Positions 1 through 8,938 of a DNA stretch of 9,309 nucleotides are shown here, one piece after another. This DNA is from Methylophaga sp. (GTDB taxonomy: Bacteria > Pseudomonadota > Gammaproteobacteria > Nitrosococcales > Methylophagaceae): positions 1 through 9,309 of the forward strand of contig NZ_JAUSCC010000005.1 in NCBI RefSeq assembly GCF_030651745.1, given 5' to 3'. The stretch's first letter is position 1; each line of letters opens with the position of its first letter. Position numbers and translations under genes: made by a program. The notes under the pieces were generated by a model. That model made no database searches and was not told where the DNA came from. It saw only the letters and a program-made list of their open reading frames with translations.

Positions 1-141
1 ATGATTACTAGAATAGAGCTATTTTTAACAAAGGTACTTGATTTAGATTAAGCAAAATCCTGAGCCCCAACAAGCAATTCACCTTATGGCAATTTTGTGT
101 GTCGGCGTACTATCTGAACCGTAAGCAAACCAAACAACCAA
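1..141. repeat. Left copy of 141-bp terminal direct repeat
   Basis: Bases 1-141 match 9169-9309 exactly, in the same orientation and at the very ends of the window. This is seen directly by base-by-base comparison. An exact 141-base overlap is the maximum k-mer size of a common metagenome assembler, so this copy most likely marks the closing point of a circular contig rather than a biological repeat. The segment is the upstream leader of pqqA and ends 12 bases before its start codon. Within it, 12-23 is a short imperfect palindrome (AATAG, two bases, CTATT) of unknown meaning. Confidence 0.95.
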
Positions 142-148
142 AAGGTGA
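79..148 (+). promoter_or_regulatory. pqqA leader with possible alternative base pairing over the ribosome binding site
   Basis: TCACCTT at 79-85 is a perfect 7-base complement of AAGGTGA at 142-148, which contains the pqqA Shine-Dalgarno sequence. An overlapping segment, CTTATGG at 83-89, can instead pair with CCGTAAG at 119-125 (seven pairs, one G-U). The two helices exclude each other, so the leader could in principle switch between a blocked and an open ribosome binding site. This is inference from hand pairing only. Seven-base complements arise easily by chance in a leader of this size, and I recognise no known riboswitch class here. No convincing -35/-10 pair could be assigned upstream; TACTAT at 108-113 is the best -10-like hexamer near the gene but lacks a good -35. 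Confidence 0.2.
143..148 (+). promoter_or_regulatory. Ribosome binding site of pqqA
   Basis: AGGTGA lies five bases before the ATG at 154, within the longer purine-rich run AAAGGTGA. Its quality and spacing support translation of the very short pqqA frame and fix its start. Confidence 0.8.
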
Positions 149-153
149 TTATC

Positions 154-225
154 ATGTGGACTAAACCAGAATATTCAGACATGCGTTTTGGCTTTGAAGT
201 AACGATGTATATCTGCAATCGTTAA
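154..225 (+). CDS. pqqA: PqqA, pyrroloquinoline quinone precursor peptide
   Basis: This 23-residue peptide starts [10 protein letters not shown] and ends EVTMYICNR. Known biology: PqqA is the ribosomally made substrate for PQQ. With the chaperone PqqD, the radical-SAM enzyme PqqE cross-links the conserved Glu and Tyr side chains; after proteolysis and further oxidation those two residues become the whole cofactor. Seen here: Glu15 and Tyr19 in the family spacing E-x-x-x-Y, the Trp2/Lys4/Pro5 start, Arg11, Gly13 and the C-terminal Asn-Arg. The length is typical. The ATG at 154 follows a good ribosome binding site. In most genomes pqqBCDE follows, but here a strong terminator begins 20 bases after the stop and the next gene is convergent, so this is an orphan pqqA, of the kind known as extra copies in some methylotrophs. 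Product identity is near certain; the host assignment to a gammaproteobacterial methylotroph is inferred. Confidence 0.95.
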   Translation: MWTKPEYSDMRFGFEVTMYICNR

Positions 226-245
226 GATTCGACAAAACGCAAAAC

Positions 246-275
246 AAAAAAGCCCCTGTAACAAGGGGCTTTTTT
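246..275. terminator. Bidirectional rho-independent terminator shared by pqqA and cgs
   Basis: An 11-base perfect inverted repeat (AAAAAAGCCCC at 246-256 and GGGGCTTTTTT at 265-275) encloses an 8-base loop. On the plus strand it is a GC-rich stem followed by a T-run, starting 20 bases after the pqqA stop. On the minus strand the same symmetry gives a stem and T-run starting 35 bases after the cgs stop codon. It can therefore end both converging transcripts and limit antisense read-through. Confidence 0.93.
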
Positions 276-310
276 ATGGCTGTCATTTGCTGTTTTTGGT
301 TTGCTGACCA

Positions 311-3300
311 TTAACTATTAAGCTCAATGATCACATGATGAACCTGCTGATCATTGACCACTGGGAATCTTCCGTTGTTAGCGCCCACTTCGCTTGCAGA
401 CTTTATTTTAAAACCATCCAGCAATAAACTTGTTACTTGCTGCGATTGGCCTGGATGGCAGTTTATCGTGATGTGATACAGCGTTTCGTGATAGCGGTAA
501 TGCACCTTGAACGATGTCCAGTCATCAGGGACACAAGGTGCAATTCTGAGATGGCCATCTTCAAGATTAATCCCTAACAAAGTCTCAACTGTCAGTCGAT
601 ACATCCAGCCCGATGCACCGGTATACCATGTCCAGCCACCGCGGCCGGTATGTGGTTCAGAGCCATAAATATCGGCGCTCATCACATAGGGTTCAACTTT
701 ATAGCGGGCAATGGTATCAGCTGTATTGCCATGATTAACGGGGTTGAGCATTTCATAAAATTCCCAGGCCCGCTTTTTATCACCCATGGTGGCAAATGCC
801 ATGGTGGTCCAAATGGCAGCATGAGTATATTGACCGCCGTTTTCACGAACACCGGGCACATAACCTTTGATGTAACCCGGCTCCAGAGCAGATTTATTAA
901 ACGGTGGATCAAGTAATTGAATTAATTGTGCATCGCGGCGAACCAGACGTTTATCAACGGCAGCCATGGCCTGGCTGGCACGGTTAGCATCACCACCTTT
1001 GGATAACACCGACCAACTCTGACTTATCGAATCAATCTGACATTCATCATTGCTGGCGGAACCCAATGGTGTGCCGTCATCAAACCAGGCGCGTTGATAC
1101 CATTCGCCATCCCAGGCATTTTCTTCAATGTTATGACGCAATAATTCGGCTTGTTGCTGACATTTTTCAGCAAATTCGGCATCGTTAAATTTTATGGCCA
1201 ACTGTGAAAACTGCTGCAAATTGTCATATAAAAACCAAGCCAGCCAGACGCTTTCGCCTTTTCCATGCTGGCCAACCAGATTCATCCCATCGTTCCAGTC
1301 GCCACAACCCATCAGTGGAAGTTGATGTGCACCAAACCGCAAACCATGTTTGAGCGCACGCACGCAATGCTCATAGATACTGGCGATTTCTGCCGAACGT
1401 TGTGGTTGATCGTAATAAGCTTCCTCTTCGGCGTTTAATTCCCGGCCTTCCAGGAAATGAACCTGCTCATCAAGAATGCCGGTATCCCCTGTAGTTGTCA
1501 CATAGCGACAGGTCGCATAGGGCAACCACAGATAATCGTCGGAAAAATGCGTTCTTACACCCTGACCATTAGGTGGATGCCACCAATGTTGAACATCGCC
1601 TTTGGTAAATTGTCGGCCAGCACAAAGCATTATTTGTTCACGTGCCAGCCATGGCGTGGCATGAATCAATGCCATGGTGTCCTGTAATTGATCCCGGAAA
1701 CCAAAAGCACCGCCTGACTGGTAATAACCACTGCGTCCCCACAAGCGACAAGACAGTGTTTGATACATCAGCCAGCCATTTGCTAATACATTTAATGCTG
1801 CATTTGGTGTTTCGACATTGATAGTGCCTAAGGTGTGATTCCAGAATTCCCAGACCGATTCCAATGCCTGTTTGGCACCAACTGGTCCGCCGTATTGATG
1901 AATCAAATGATTGGCTTCATGCACACTGTTTGCCGAGCCAATGATAAACACAACTTCACGTGTTTGACCGGCTGCCAATTCAATTTTGCTTTGAATGGCG
2001 GCGCAAGGATCAAATCCCGCCCCGGTGTTACCGGATAATTGTTGTTTAGCCATTGCCGCCGGATTTGCCAGAGAACCGTTACGGCCAATAAATTCAGTCC
2101 GATTACCGGTCATCGACTGCTTCTGTTCACTGATATGCACAAAAGTAAGCTGATTAGCGTATTCGCGACTATAGGCATTGCGGGCAAAAACTGCGCCTGT
2201 ATGCGGCTCGGTCTCAGTAACAATATGCATCAGATTGCTATGGCGCCATTCACCTAATACGAATTCCCAATAGCCGGTTACTGACAAATTGCGAGGTCGT
2301 TTCGACTGATTGGTAAGTTTTACCACCACAAATTTTACCGGCGCATCCATCGCAACATAGGTGGTGAGTTCAGAGATGATTTCTGCTTCGTTATGCTCAA
2401 ATACGCTGTAACCAAAACCATGCCGACAAACGTAACCTGAACGACCGCGTGCAGGTAGTGGAGTGGGCGACCAGAATTCTCCGGTTGTCTCATCACGGAT
2501 ATAAATTGCTTCGCCGCTACTGTCACTGACCGGATCATTGAGCCATGGCGTGATGCGGAATTCATGGGCATTTTTCACCCAGGTATATGAGCCACCGCTT
2601 TCACTGACGACAGTACCGATATGTGGACTGGCAATTACATTCGACCAGGGCGCAGGTGTGGTCTGACCTGGTTCAAGTTTGATAACGTATTCATGACCAT
2701 CCGGGGTGAAACAGCCCAAGCCATTTTTGAAAATACCGTCACGTGGATCCAGTGGTTTAGCTGGTATTAAGATAGGTTTTGCTGAAATCGATAACTGATC
2801 TGATGTTCGGCTGGCAGAAACGCGACGATCCACTTGCTCAATTAAGGTGTCGTGAATATCACTGAACACAATACGGGCAACGGTTTGCAATAACACCCGC
2901 TCTTCTTCAGTCAGCTCATCGGAGCGGCGCAAAAATACACCACCGGGTTTATCCAGCACTTGTGCTTCCGGTCCGGCATTAATCAAACCCATGATGCGAT
3001 CCTGAAGCTCGGCACGATAGTTCGAATAATCTTCGTTGATAATCACCAGATCCGCGAGCAGTCCTTTCATCCGCCAATAGGTGTGGGCCTGCAGAGCCTG
3101 TTTGACCAGGTCGATTCGACTGATATTACCGATATGCAACATCACGACAGGTAAATCACCAGAGATGGCAAAACGCCACAACCGCGATTGTCCCAACTGA
3201 TTGCGGGCAATGATTTCCGGCGCGATACGGCGCAGTCTGTTACCGAAAATAACCGAATTGGCTAAGCGGCCATAGATTTGGGCATCGGCCTCATTAATAT

Positions 3301-6300
3301 TGATATGTCGCAATACTTCCTGGCTGTGAAACCAGGCCATTTCAAATGCGCGCTCGACAAAATGTCGATCACAATACTTGTCGACCAAAGCCAATGCCGC
3401 TTCGCGACTATCGGCAACACCAGAGATAATCTGCACCACTGTCGACACATCGGGTGACAACGTTAATGTACGGCGGATCGCGACAATCGGATCCAGTACT
3501 GGTCCATCGGTGTCGGATAAACGATGAGCTGTTGATTCAGAACGTTTTCTGTTAGTGAGTACTGCTGGGTTAGCCGTTGTACGGCCTCGGCCAATAAATT
3601 TAGAGCGATCAGTTTCAAATGACGGTTGATCACTCATTGCACCGGGAGCTGACATTAAATGAAACATCCACGGCACATTCTCACCGGCTGTCCGGGGACG
3701 TCGGGTACAAATAATTGCCTGTCTATCGGCTAGAATTTCGGTTTGCACAAACAGATTACTGAAAGCCCGATGCGCCAGATCGGCCGTTAATGGTGCCAGC
3801 ACCACCTCGGCATAGCTGGTGACCTCAATATGACGTGTCTGATCAGATTGATTGGTTAAGGTAACACGACGGATTTCAACATCATCCTCTGGTGAAACAC
3901 TGATTTCAGTGTGTGCTTCTATCTCTGAATCGAGTCGCCGGTATTCGGCGCGTGCCTGCACAAAAATAGCTTCGTAATGATCGGCTTCGCGTAATGTTGG
4001 CTGGTAGGCGGTAGACCAATACTGACCATCATCCATATCACGCAAATAGATAAAGGTGCCCCAGTTGTCGGCGGTGACATCTTCACGCCAGCGGGTAATC
4101 GCCAAATTATTCCAGCGACTGTAACTGCCGCCCGAGTTGGTGGCCATCACGTGATAACGACCATTCGACAGTAAATGGGCTTCGGGGATTGGAGTGTTAT
4201 GGCTGAAAACACGCATCATTGATCTGTTATCAGCAGTTGGTGGTTTGGCTGTCGCACTGACCTCAGCTGCATGCGGATGTAAGGTGGCACTCTGTTTTGG
4301 CACTCGTTCCTGTAATAACAATTCCGTAGCGCGAATCTGCGGATCAGACAGGAAACGCCGCTGCATCGGTTGATCCAACAACACATGGGCAAAAGACAAT
4401 AAACTCATGCCCTGATGATGTGCCATAAAGGATTTCACGATGGCGTGGGTTTTGTTTCTCGGCACACGTAGCGGTGTGTAATCAATGGCTTCATAAAAGC
4501 CGAAATCACCTGAAAAACCTTGTTCAGCCAGTGTTTGCAAATTCACACAGGCTTCACGTGGCATCACCATCAACGCTAACGCCGTGGCATAAGGTGCAAT
4601 CACCAAATCTTCACCCAGGCCGCGTTTGAATCCGAGTCCCGGTACGCCAAACGCACGATATTGATACACCTGATTTAAATCGGTGGTGTTGTAACACGAT
4701 TCGGAAATGCCCCATGGCACCGAACGTTGCCGACCATACTGAATCTGACGTGACACGGCGGCCTTGCAGCTGTGATCTAATAATGTGTCGGGGTAACTGG
4801 GCATTATTAATTGCGGCATCAGATACTCAAACATCGAGCCGCTCCAGGAGATCAAACTGATATCGCCACCATGGCTGGTCAGTAAGCGGCCTAATGCAAA
4901 CCAATGTTTTTGCGGCACCTGACCTTGAGCAATCAACAGAAAGCTGGCCAGTCGGGCTTCAGAAGCTAGCAAGTCATAACATGCCAGATCCCGTCGTCTT
5001 TCTGTGACATCAAAGCCGATGGTTAATAATTCGGTTTTTGTATCGTAAAGAAAGCCGAAATCCATCACGGTTATTTGCTGGCAACGATGGATTAATTCAT
5101 CGATCAGGTTCAGTTTTATTATGGCTGAGGTTTTTTGACTATCAGCTAACGAACGTAAAGATGGGATCGGCTCTGATTCGGGTGATTCAGCCAGCAACGT
5201 GTTGTGTGAATCCTGTAAGGCAATTACTTGCTCTACAAAAGCCTGTATCCAGTAGCGGCTTTCCGGCTGCAGATCGGCCGGTAACATTTCAATAATGATG
5301 TCACTGCTATGTTTGATGTCATCTAAAACGCTGGCCACCTGGCCTATTGTCAAAACAGTTTGTTGCTGGATGCCTGATTGCAAAATCTCATCCAGGTTTT
5401 TTAGTTCACGGCTTAAGGCTTTTTCAACTGGAGCTTTCAGTGAATCAATAAATACCTGCAACGTATCCTGCAAACCCAGAAACGTAGTGGCAGAAAAAAT
5501 CGGCTGATGTTTACACTCGGCCAGTCCTGCGGCTAAGGTCAGTAAACTCCCAGCCAAGTTGCCGCTATCAACTGATGAAATATAGTAGGGCGGCAATACC
5601 TGTAATGTTCGGGTGTCATACCAGTTATAGAAATGTCCGCGATAGCGTTCCAGGGCTTCCATCGTGGTTAAGGTGTTATCTATGCGTTCGAGACTTTGGC
5701 GGATAGTGATATAGCCAAAGTCACAGGCGGCCAGATCGGCCAATAGCGACATGCCCATATTGGTTGGCGAAGTTCGTGACGCAATTAATGGCGCTGGATA
5801 TTGCTGAAAGTTATCAGGTGGTAACCAATTATCTTCAGCACTGACAAAATCATCAAAATAACGCCAGGTTTTCCGTGCCGAGATCCGCAGAAACTGTTGC
5901 TGCTCAACGGTTAACGCTTTTGTCTTCTCAACTGCTGGTTGACTTATCCACCATGCAATTGCCGGTGATATAAACCACAAAACCAGCACTGGCCCGCAGT
6001 AAATCAAAGCCATCAATGGATTAACTGCCGGTATTGATAGCAAGGCGGGGATTAATGCGATTGCCAGCAACGGGGCAATCCACATTTCCTGGAAATAACT
6101 CGGTAGCGTCTGACATCTATTGCGGCGGGCGTAACTTGGCAATTGCCAGATTAACAGGCCGCGTTTGGTAAACAGCATTCGCAAACCCGACTGCACAATT
6201 GCACTGATATTTATCAGCGCGTCATACGGCAGAAATATCAGCGACATCATTGCCTGCATGATTGGCTGATCGGTGGATTGAGCCGTCATTTTTAAATGCA

Positions 6301-8932
6301 ACAACCAGTCACTTTGTTTTGGTTTTTTAACCAGTGCGACCAGCGAGAACAGCAAGGTTGGTAACAACATGATGGTCAGCAACAGCACTGTCCAAAGCCA
6401 GACTGATCCGGCTGCAAATAACCAACCCATCACTAACAACGTCAATAAAGCTGGCGCGACCAGACTGCGTCGCAGGTTATCCAGTAGTTTCCATTTTGAT
6501 AACAGAGAAAGCGGGTTTTTGCGCCATGATGTTTGACTGTCATCGGTACGGTTTGAGCATAAAACACTGGGTAATAACCAGCCGATTAATTGCCAGTCAC
6601 CACGGATCCAGCGATGGCGACGGCTGGCTTCGCTGGTATATGTCGATGGGTGTGACTCAATTAAATCCACATCAGTGATTAGCGCTGAGCGAGCATAGCC
6701 ACCTTCGAGTAAGTCATGACTGAGGATCAGGTTTTCAGGCAAACGCCCTTCAGTTACCTGCCGGAAGGCATCAACATCGTAAATGCCTTTACCGACAAAC
6801 GATCCTTCGCCAAAAATATCCTGATACACATCAGAAACTTCACGGGTGTACGGATCAATACCAGAGGCACCAGAAAACAATTTACTGAATCGTGATTGGT
6901 TGGCGCTGGCAAGGCTAATTGAGGCACGCGGTTGTAAAATGGCATAACCATCAACAATCCTGCCGACATTGGCATCAAAAACTGGCCGATTTAATGGATG
7001 TGCCAAATTGCCGATCAACGCATGTGCTGCATCACGGGGTAATTGAGTATCGGTATCCAGGGTAATGACGTATTGGATTGTCGATAAAATATAGGTATCA
7101 CCGACAATATCCGAGAAAGCGTCTAACGCCCCACCACGCAGTCGGGCATTAAAGTGTTCTAATTTGCCGCGTTTACGTTCATAGCCCATCCAGATTTTTT
7201 CATAGGGATTCCACACTCTGGGGCGGTGAAAAAGGTAAAAAATGCACGGCCGATCTTCATTTCGATAAGTTGCATTCAGCGTTTCAACGGCCTTGGTTGC
7301 ATAACTGATGATCGCAGCATCTTCTGGCAAGGTTTCCGTTGCTGCATCATGAAAATCGGTCAGCAGAGCAAAAAACAGATTGGCATCCCGATTGCCCAGG
7401 TAACGAATCTGTATCGCTTCAATCAATTCATCCATATCCTTAGTGCTGGCGATTAACGTCGGTACAATGACCATGGTGCGATGCTGCTGCGGGATGCCTT
7501 GAGAAAAATCCAGTCGTGGCAAAACACGTGGTGGCAGTAATAAGGTAATAAATTGATTGATCAGTGGAATCGTTAACGCCGACACACTGATTAACAGTGG
7601 AATAGCCAATAAACCAAGCTGCCAGCCGGGAACATTTATCTGATAAAGCCCGCTTAATATCAGCAGCGTTGAAATCAGTGGCAGCAACACCACTGGCCCG
7701 AGATACAGCGATAATCGAGAGCGTTTAATTTGACGTCTGGCTTTTAACGTCCAGGAGATCTGGCAGTTCACCGAACGTTCCAGCAAGGTCCGTCCGTTAT
7801 CAATCAAATAAAAACCAATATGTGCCGTGCGATGATCTGCACCAGCCGTTAGAGCTGCTTCTGCTGCAAGTTGAATACAACCTTGGGCAACTTCTGTCTC
7901 AGTGCAGCTGCTGTGACGGGCAATATCTTCGATAACATGCCGGTAACGATCGCGAGTGGCAAAATCCTGCTGCGGATAAATGTCCGGATCACCTTGGCGT
8001 AAAGTCTGTTCAACCACGCTGAGTGATTCAACATACTGCTTCCAGTCCATGATGCCGATGAAACGTAAGCTGCTGAAACTGTTGGCGATGGAGATTTGAT
8101 TAGCAGCCGCTACGCGACCAGCTGATTCAGATAATTGGGTAGCGGTGACACCTTGTTCTAATAATTTATGCTCAACCCAGGTTTGCACAAAGGCCATGGC
8201 CGGGCCCTGGGCCTGAAGCCGGGCATAAAACTCTTCCACAAAAGAAGCCGTTAACGGCACATCGGCATTGGCAAAATCAGCCAGTTGGTTAATCAGTTTT
8301 TTCGGTTCATCTTCTGCCGTTGCTAGCATGCGATCGGCCCATGTTATTGCGGCATCGCGTTCTTCACGGCGTTGGGCAATACGTACAGCCACCCGACGTA
8401 AATTTTCCAATAAGGCTAATTGCAGCATAATGGGGAACGCCCACAATTCGCCAAGCTTTAAAGGTTCAACCGTTTGGTAAGCAGCGATAAATTGGCTGGC
8501 ATTGTCGCTATCCAGGCGGCCATCCATATGCGAAATTAATTCAATTGCCAGGTCATAAACCCGTGGATAACCAGCAGATAAGCCATTAGCCAGTTTGGGT
8601 AATTCCCGGCTGTAACCACGAGGTAAATGGTTTTTTGCCAGCAGGATTTGTTGTTCGATAATGTAAAAGTTATCCAGTAACCACGCTTCGGCGGGCACCA
8701 TGGTTTGCCCGGCTGTGGCTGCTGAAGTGACAACGTCATAAGCCGTATGCAGAACACGAGTGTTCTCCGCTAAACGTGGCAGTAATTTGTCGGAATCAAG
8801 GTTGGGATCTATTTGATGTTCATGGGCTAAGTCCACCGCATGGCGCTTGAGCTGTTCGATACTTAACAACTCCGAGCGCAACAACTCCGTGTCCTTGTCA
8901 TTTCGCAGGACATGTCGCATGCGTACTGCCAA
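311..8932 (-). CDS. ndvB: Cyclic beta-1,2-glucan synthase (NdvB/ChvB/Cgs family), full length
   Basis: A giant inner-membrane enzyme that polymerises glucose from UDP-glucose into cyclic beta-1,2-glucan; in characterised members it primes on itself, elongates, trims and cyclises. Seen in order: soluble N-terminus (1-405); hydrophobic segments near 408-430 and 437-467; a GT84-type transferase region (about 485-790) with DTD at 626-628, LLEGG at 741-745 and RxxRW at 771-775; further hydrophobic segments near 826-847, 849-868, 951-970 and 973-997, six in all as in Brucella Cgs; a glycoamylase-like domain (about 1295-1515); two related beta-sandwich modules (about 1573-1860 and 2065-2360); and a C-terminal GH94 phosphorylase barrel with GDWNDG at 2544-2549 (Asp2548 the likely general acid) and GWTWYTGASGW at 2766-2776. 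Length matches the family (about 2,830-2,870), with no frameshift. The first codon is uncertain: TTG at 8932 (used for numbering), ATG at 8920, or ATA at 8953. Family identity is firm; product and ring size are inferred. Confidence 0.96.
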   Translation of the reverse strand: MAVRMRHVLRNDKDTELLRSELLSIEQLKRHAVDLAHEHQIDPNLDSDKLLPRLAENTRVLHTAYDVVTSAATAGQTMVPAEAWLLDNFYIIEQQILLAKNHLPRGYSRELPKLANGLSAGYPRVYDLAIELISHMDGRLDSDNASQFIAAYQTVEPLKLGELWAFPIMLQLALLENLRRVAVRIAQRREERDAAITWADRMLATAEDEPKKLINQLADFANADVPLTASFVEEFYARLQAQGPAMAFVQTWVEHKLLEQGVTATQLSESAGRVAAANQISIANSFSSLRFIGIMDWKQYVESLSVVEQTLRQGDPDIYPQQDFATRDRYRHVIEDIARHSSCTETEVAQGCIQLAAEAALTAGADHRTAHIGFYLIDNGRTLLERSVNCQISWTLKARRQIKRSRLSLYLGPVVLLPLISTLLILSGLYQINVPGWQLGLLAIPLLISVSALTIPLINQFITLLLPPRVLPRLDFSQGIPQQHRTMVIVPTLIASTKDMDELIEAIQIRYLGNRDANLFFALLTDFHDAATETLPEDAAIISYATKAVETLNATYRNEDRPCIFYLFHRPRVWNPYEKIWMGYERKRGKLEHFNARLRGGALDAFSDIVGDTYILSTIQYVITLDTDTQLPRDAAHALIGNLAHPLNRPVFDANVGRIVDGYAILQPRASISLASANQSRFSKLFSGASGIDPYTREVSDVYQDIFGEGSFVGKGIYDVDAFRQVTEGRLPENLILSHDLLEGGYARSALITDVDLIESHPSTYTSEASRRHRWIRGDWQLIGWLLPSVLCSNRTDDSQTSWRKNPLSLLSKWKLLDNLRRSLVAPALLTLLVMGWLFAAGSVWLWTVLLLTIMLLPTLLFSLVALVKKPKQSDWLLHLKMTAQSTDQPIMQAMMSLIFLPYDALINISAIVQSGLRMLFTKRGLLIWQLPSYARRNRCQTLPSYFQEMWIAPLLAIALIPALLSIPAVNPLMALIYCGPVLVLWFISPAIAWWISQPAVEKTKALTVEQQQFLRISARKTWRYFDDFVSAEDNWLPPDNFQQYPAPLIASRTSPTNMGMSLLADLAACDFGYITIRQSLERIDNTLTTMEALERYRGHFYNWYDTRTLQVLPPYYISSVDSGNLAGSLLTLAAGLAECKHQPIFSATTFLGLQDTLQVFIDSLKAPVEKALSRELKNLDEILQSGIQQQTVLTIGQVASVLDDIKHSSDIIIEMLPADLQPESRYWIQAFVEQVIALQDSHNTLLAESPESEPIPSLRSLADSQKTSAIIKLNLIDELIHRCQQITVMDFGFLYDTKTELLTIGFDVTERRRDLACYDLLASEARLASFLLIAQGQVPQKHWFALGRLLTSHGGDISLISWSGSMFEYLMPQLIMPSYPDTLLDHSCKAAVSRQIQYGRQRSVPWGISESCYNTTDLNQVYQYRAFGVPGLGFKRGLGEDLVIAPYATALALMVMPREACVNLQTLAEQGFSGDFGFYEAIDYTPLRVPRNKTHAIVKSFMAHHQGMSLLSFAHVLLDQPMQRRFLSDPQIRATELLLQERVPKQSATLHPHAAEVSATAKPPTADNRSMMRVFSHNTPIPEAHLLSNGRYHVMATNSGGSYSRWNNLAITRWREDVTADNWGTFIYLRDMDDGQYWSTAYQPTLREADHYEAIFVQARAEYRRLDSEIEAHTEISVSPEDDVEIRRVTLTNQSDQTRHIEVTSYAEVVLAPLTADLAHRAFSNLFVQTEILADRQAIICTRRPRTAGENVPWMFHLMSAPGAMSDQPSFETDRSKFIGRGRTTANPAVLTNRKRSESTAHRLSDTDGPVLDPIVAIRRTLTLSPDVSTVVQIISGVADSREAALALVDKYCDRHFVERAFEMAWFHSQEVLRHININEADAQIYGRLANSVIFGNRLRRIAPEIIARNQLGQSRLWRFAISGDLPVVMLHIGNISRIDLVKQALQAHTYWRMKGLLADLVIINEDYSNYRAELQDRIMGLINAGPEAQVLDKPGGVFLRRSDELTEEERVLLQTVARIVFSDIHDTLIEQVDRRVSASRTSDQLSISAKPILIPAKPLDPRDGIFKNGLGCFTPDGHEYVIKLEPGQTTPAPWSNVIASPHIGTVVSESGGSYTWVKNAHEFRITPWLNDPVSDSSGEAIYIRDETTGEFWSPTPLPARGRSGYVCRHGFGYSVFEHNEAEIISELTTYVAMDAPVKFVVVKLTNQSKRPRNLSVTGYWEFVLGEWRHSNLMHIVTETEPHTGAVFARNAYSREYANQLTFVHISEQKQSMTGNRTEFIGRNGSLANPAAMAKQQLSGNTGAGFDPCAAIQSKIELAAGQTREVVFIIGSANSVHEANHLIHQYGGPVGAKQALESVWEFWNHTLGTINVETPNAALNVLANGWLMYQTLSCRLWGRSGYYQSGGAFGFRDQLQDTMALIHATPWLAREQIMLCAGRQFTKGDVQHWWHPPNGQGVRTHFSDDYLWLPYATCRYVTTTGDTGILDEQVHFLEGRELNAEEEAYYDQPQRSAEIASIYEHCVRALKHGLRFGAHQLPLMGCGDWNDGMNLVGQHGKGESVWLAWFLYDNLQQFSQLAIKFNDAEFAEKCQQQAELLRHNIEENAWDGEWYQRAWFDDGTPLGSASNDECQIDSISQSWSVLSKGGDANRASQAMAAVDKRLVRRDAQLIQLLDPPFNKSALEPGYIKGYVPGVRENGGQYTHAAIWTTMAFATMGDKKRAWEFYEMLNPVNHGNTADTIARYKVEPYVMSADIYGSEPHTGRGGWTWYTGASGWMYRLTVETLLGINLEDGHLRIAPCVPDDWTSFKVHYRYHETLYHITINCHPGQSQQVTSLLLDGFKIKSASEVGANNGRFPVVNDQQVHHVIIELNS
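324..357. repeat. 10-bp perfect inverted repeat at the 3' end of cgs
   Basis: TCAATGATCA (324-333) and TGATCATTGA (348-357) are exact reverse complements separated by 14 bases. They lie within the last fifteen or so codons of the glucan synthase gene. On the mRNA this could form a hairpin ahead of the terminator, perhaps protecting the 3' end. No T-run follows, so it is not itself a terminator. A match of this size somewhere in 9 kb is not very improbable by chance. Confidence 0.4.
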
Positions 8933-8938
8933 TCCGAA

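Noticed and set aside
87..102. Sigma-54 promoter suggested by TGGCA in the pqqA leader
   Set aside because: The required GC at the -12 element is missing at the correct spacing.
84..113. TTATGG with TACTAT as a sigma-70 promoter for pqqA
   Set aside because: The -10-like hexamer matches four of six bases, but the -35 candidate is poor and the spacer is 18. Too weak to call.
650..916. 88-codon plus-strand open frame, and many similar small frames on both strands inside 311-8932
   Set aside because: They lie wholly within the glucan synthase gene in other frames, show no family signature and lack convincing start signals. The large gene has motifs in order along its whole length.
785..8702. 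Frequent CCATGG hexamers across the window
   Set aside because: About eleven copies are seen, more than a random expectation of two or three, but nearly all are inside the glucan synthase gene and follow from Ala-Met or Met-Ala type codon runs. No regular spacing was noticed.
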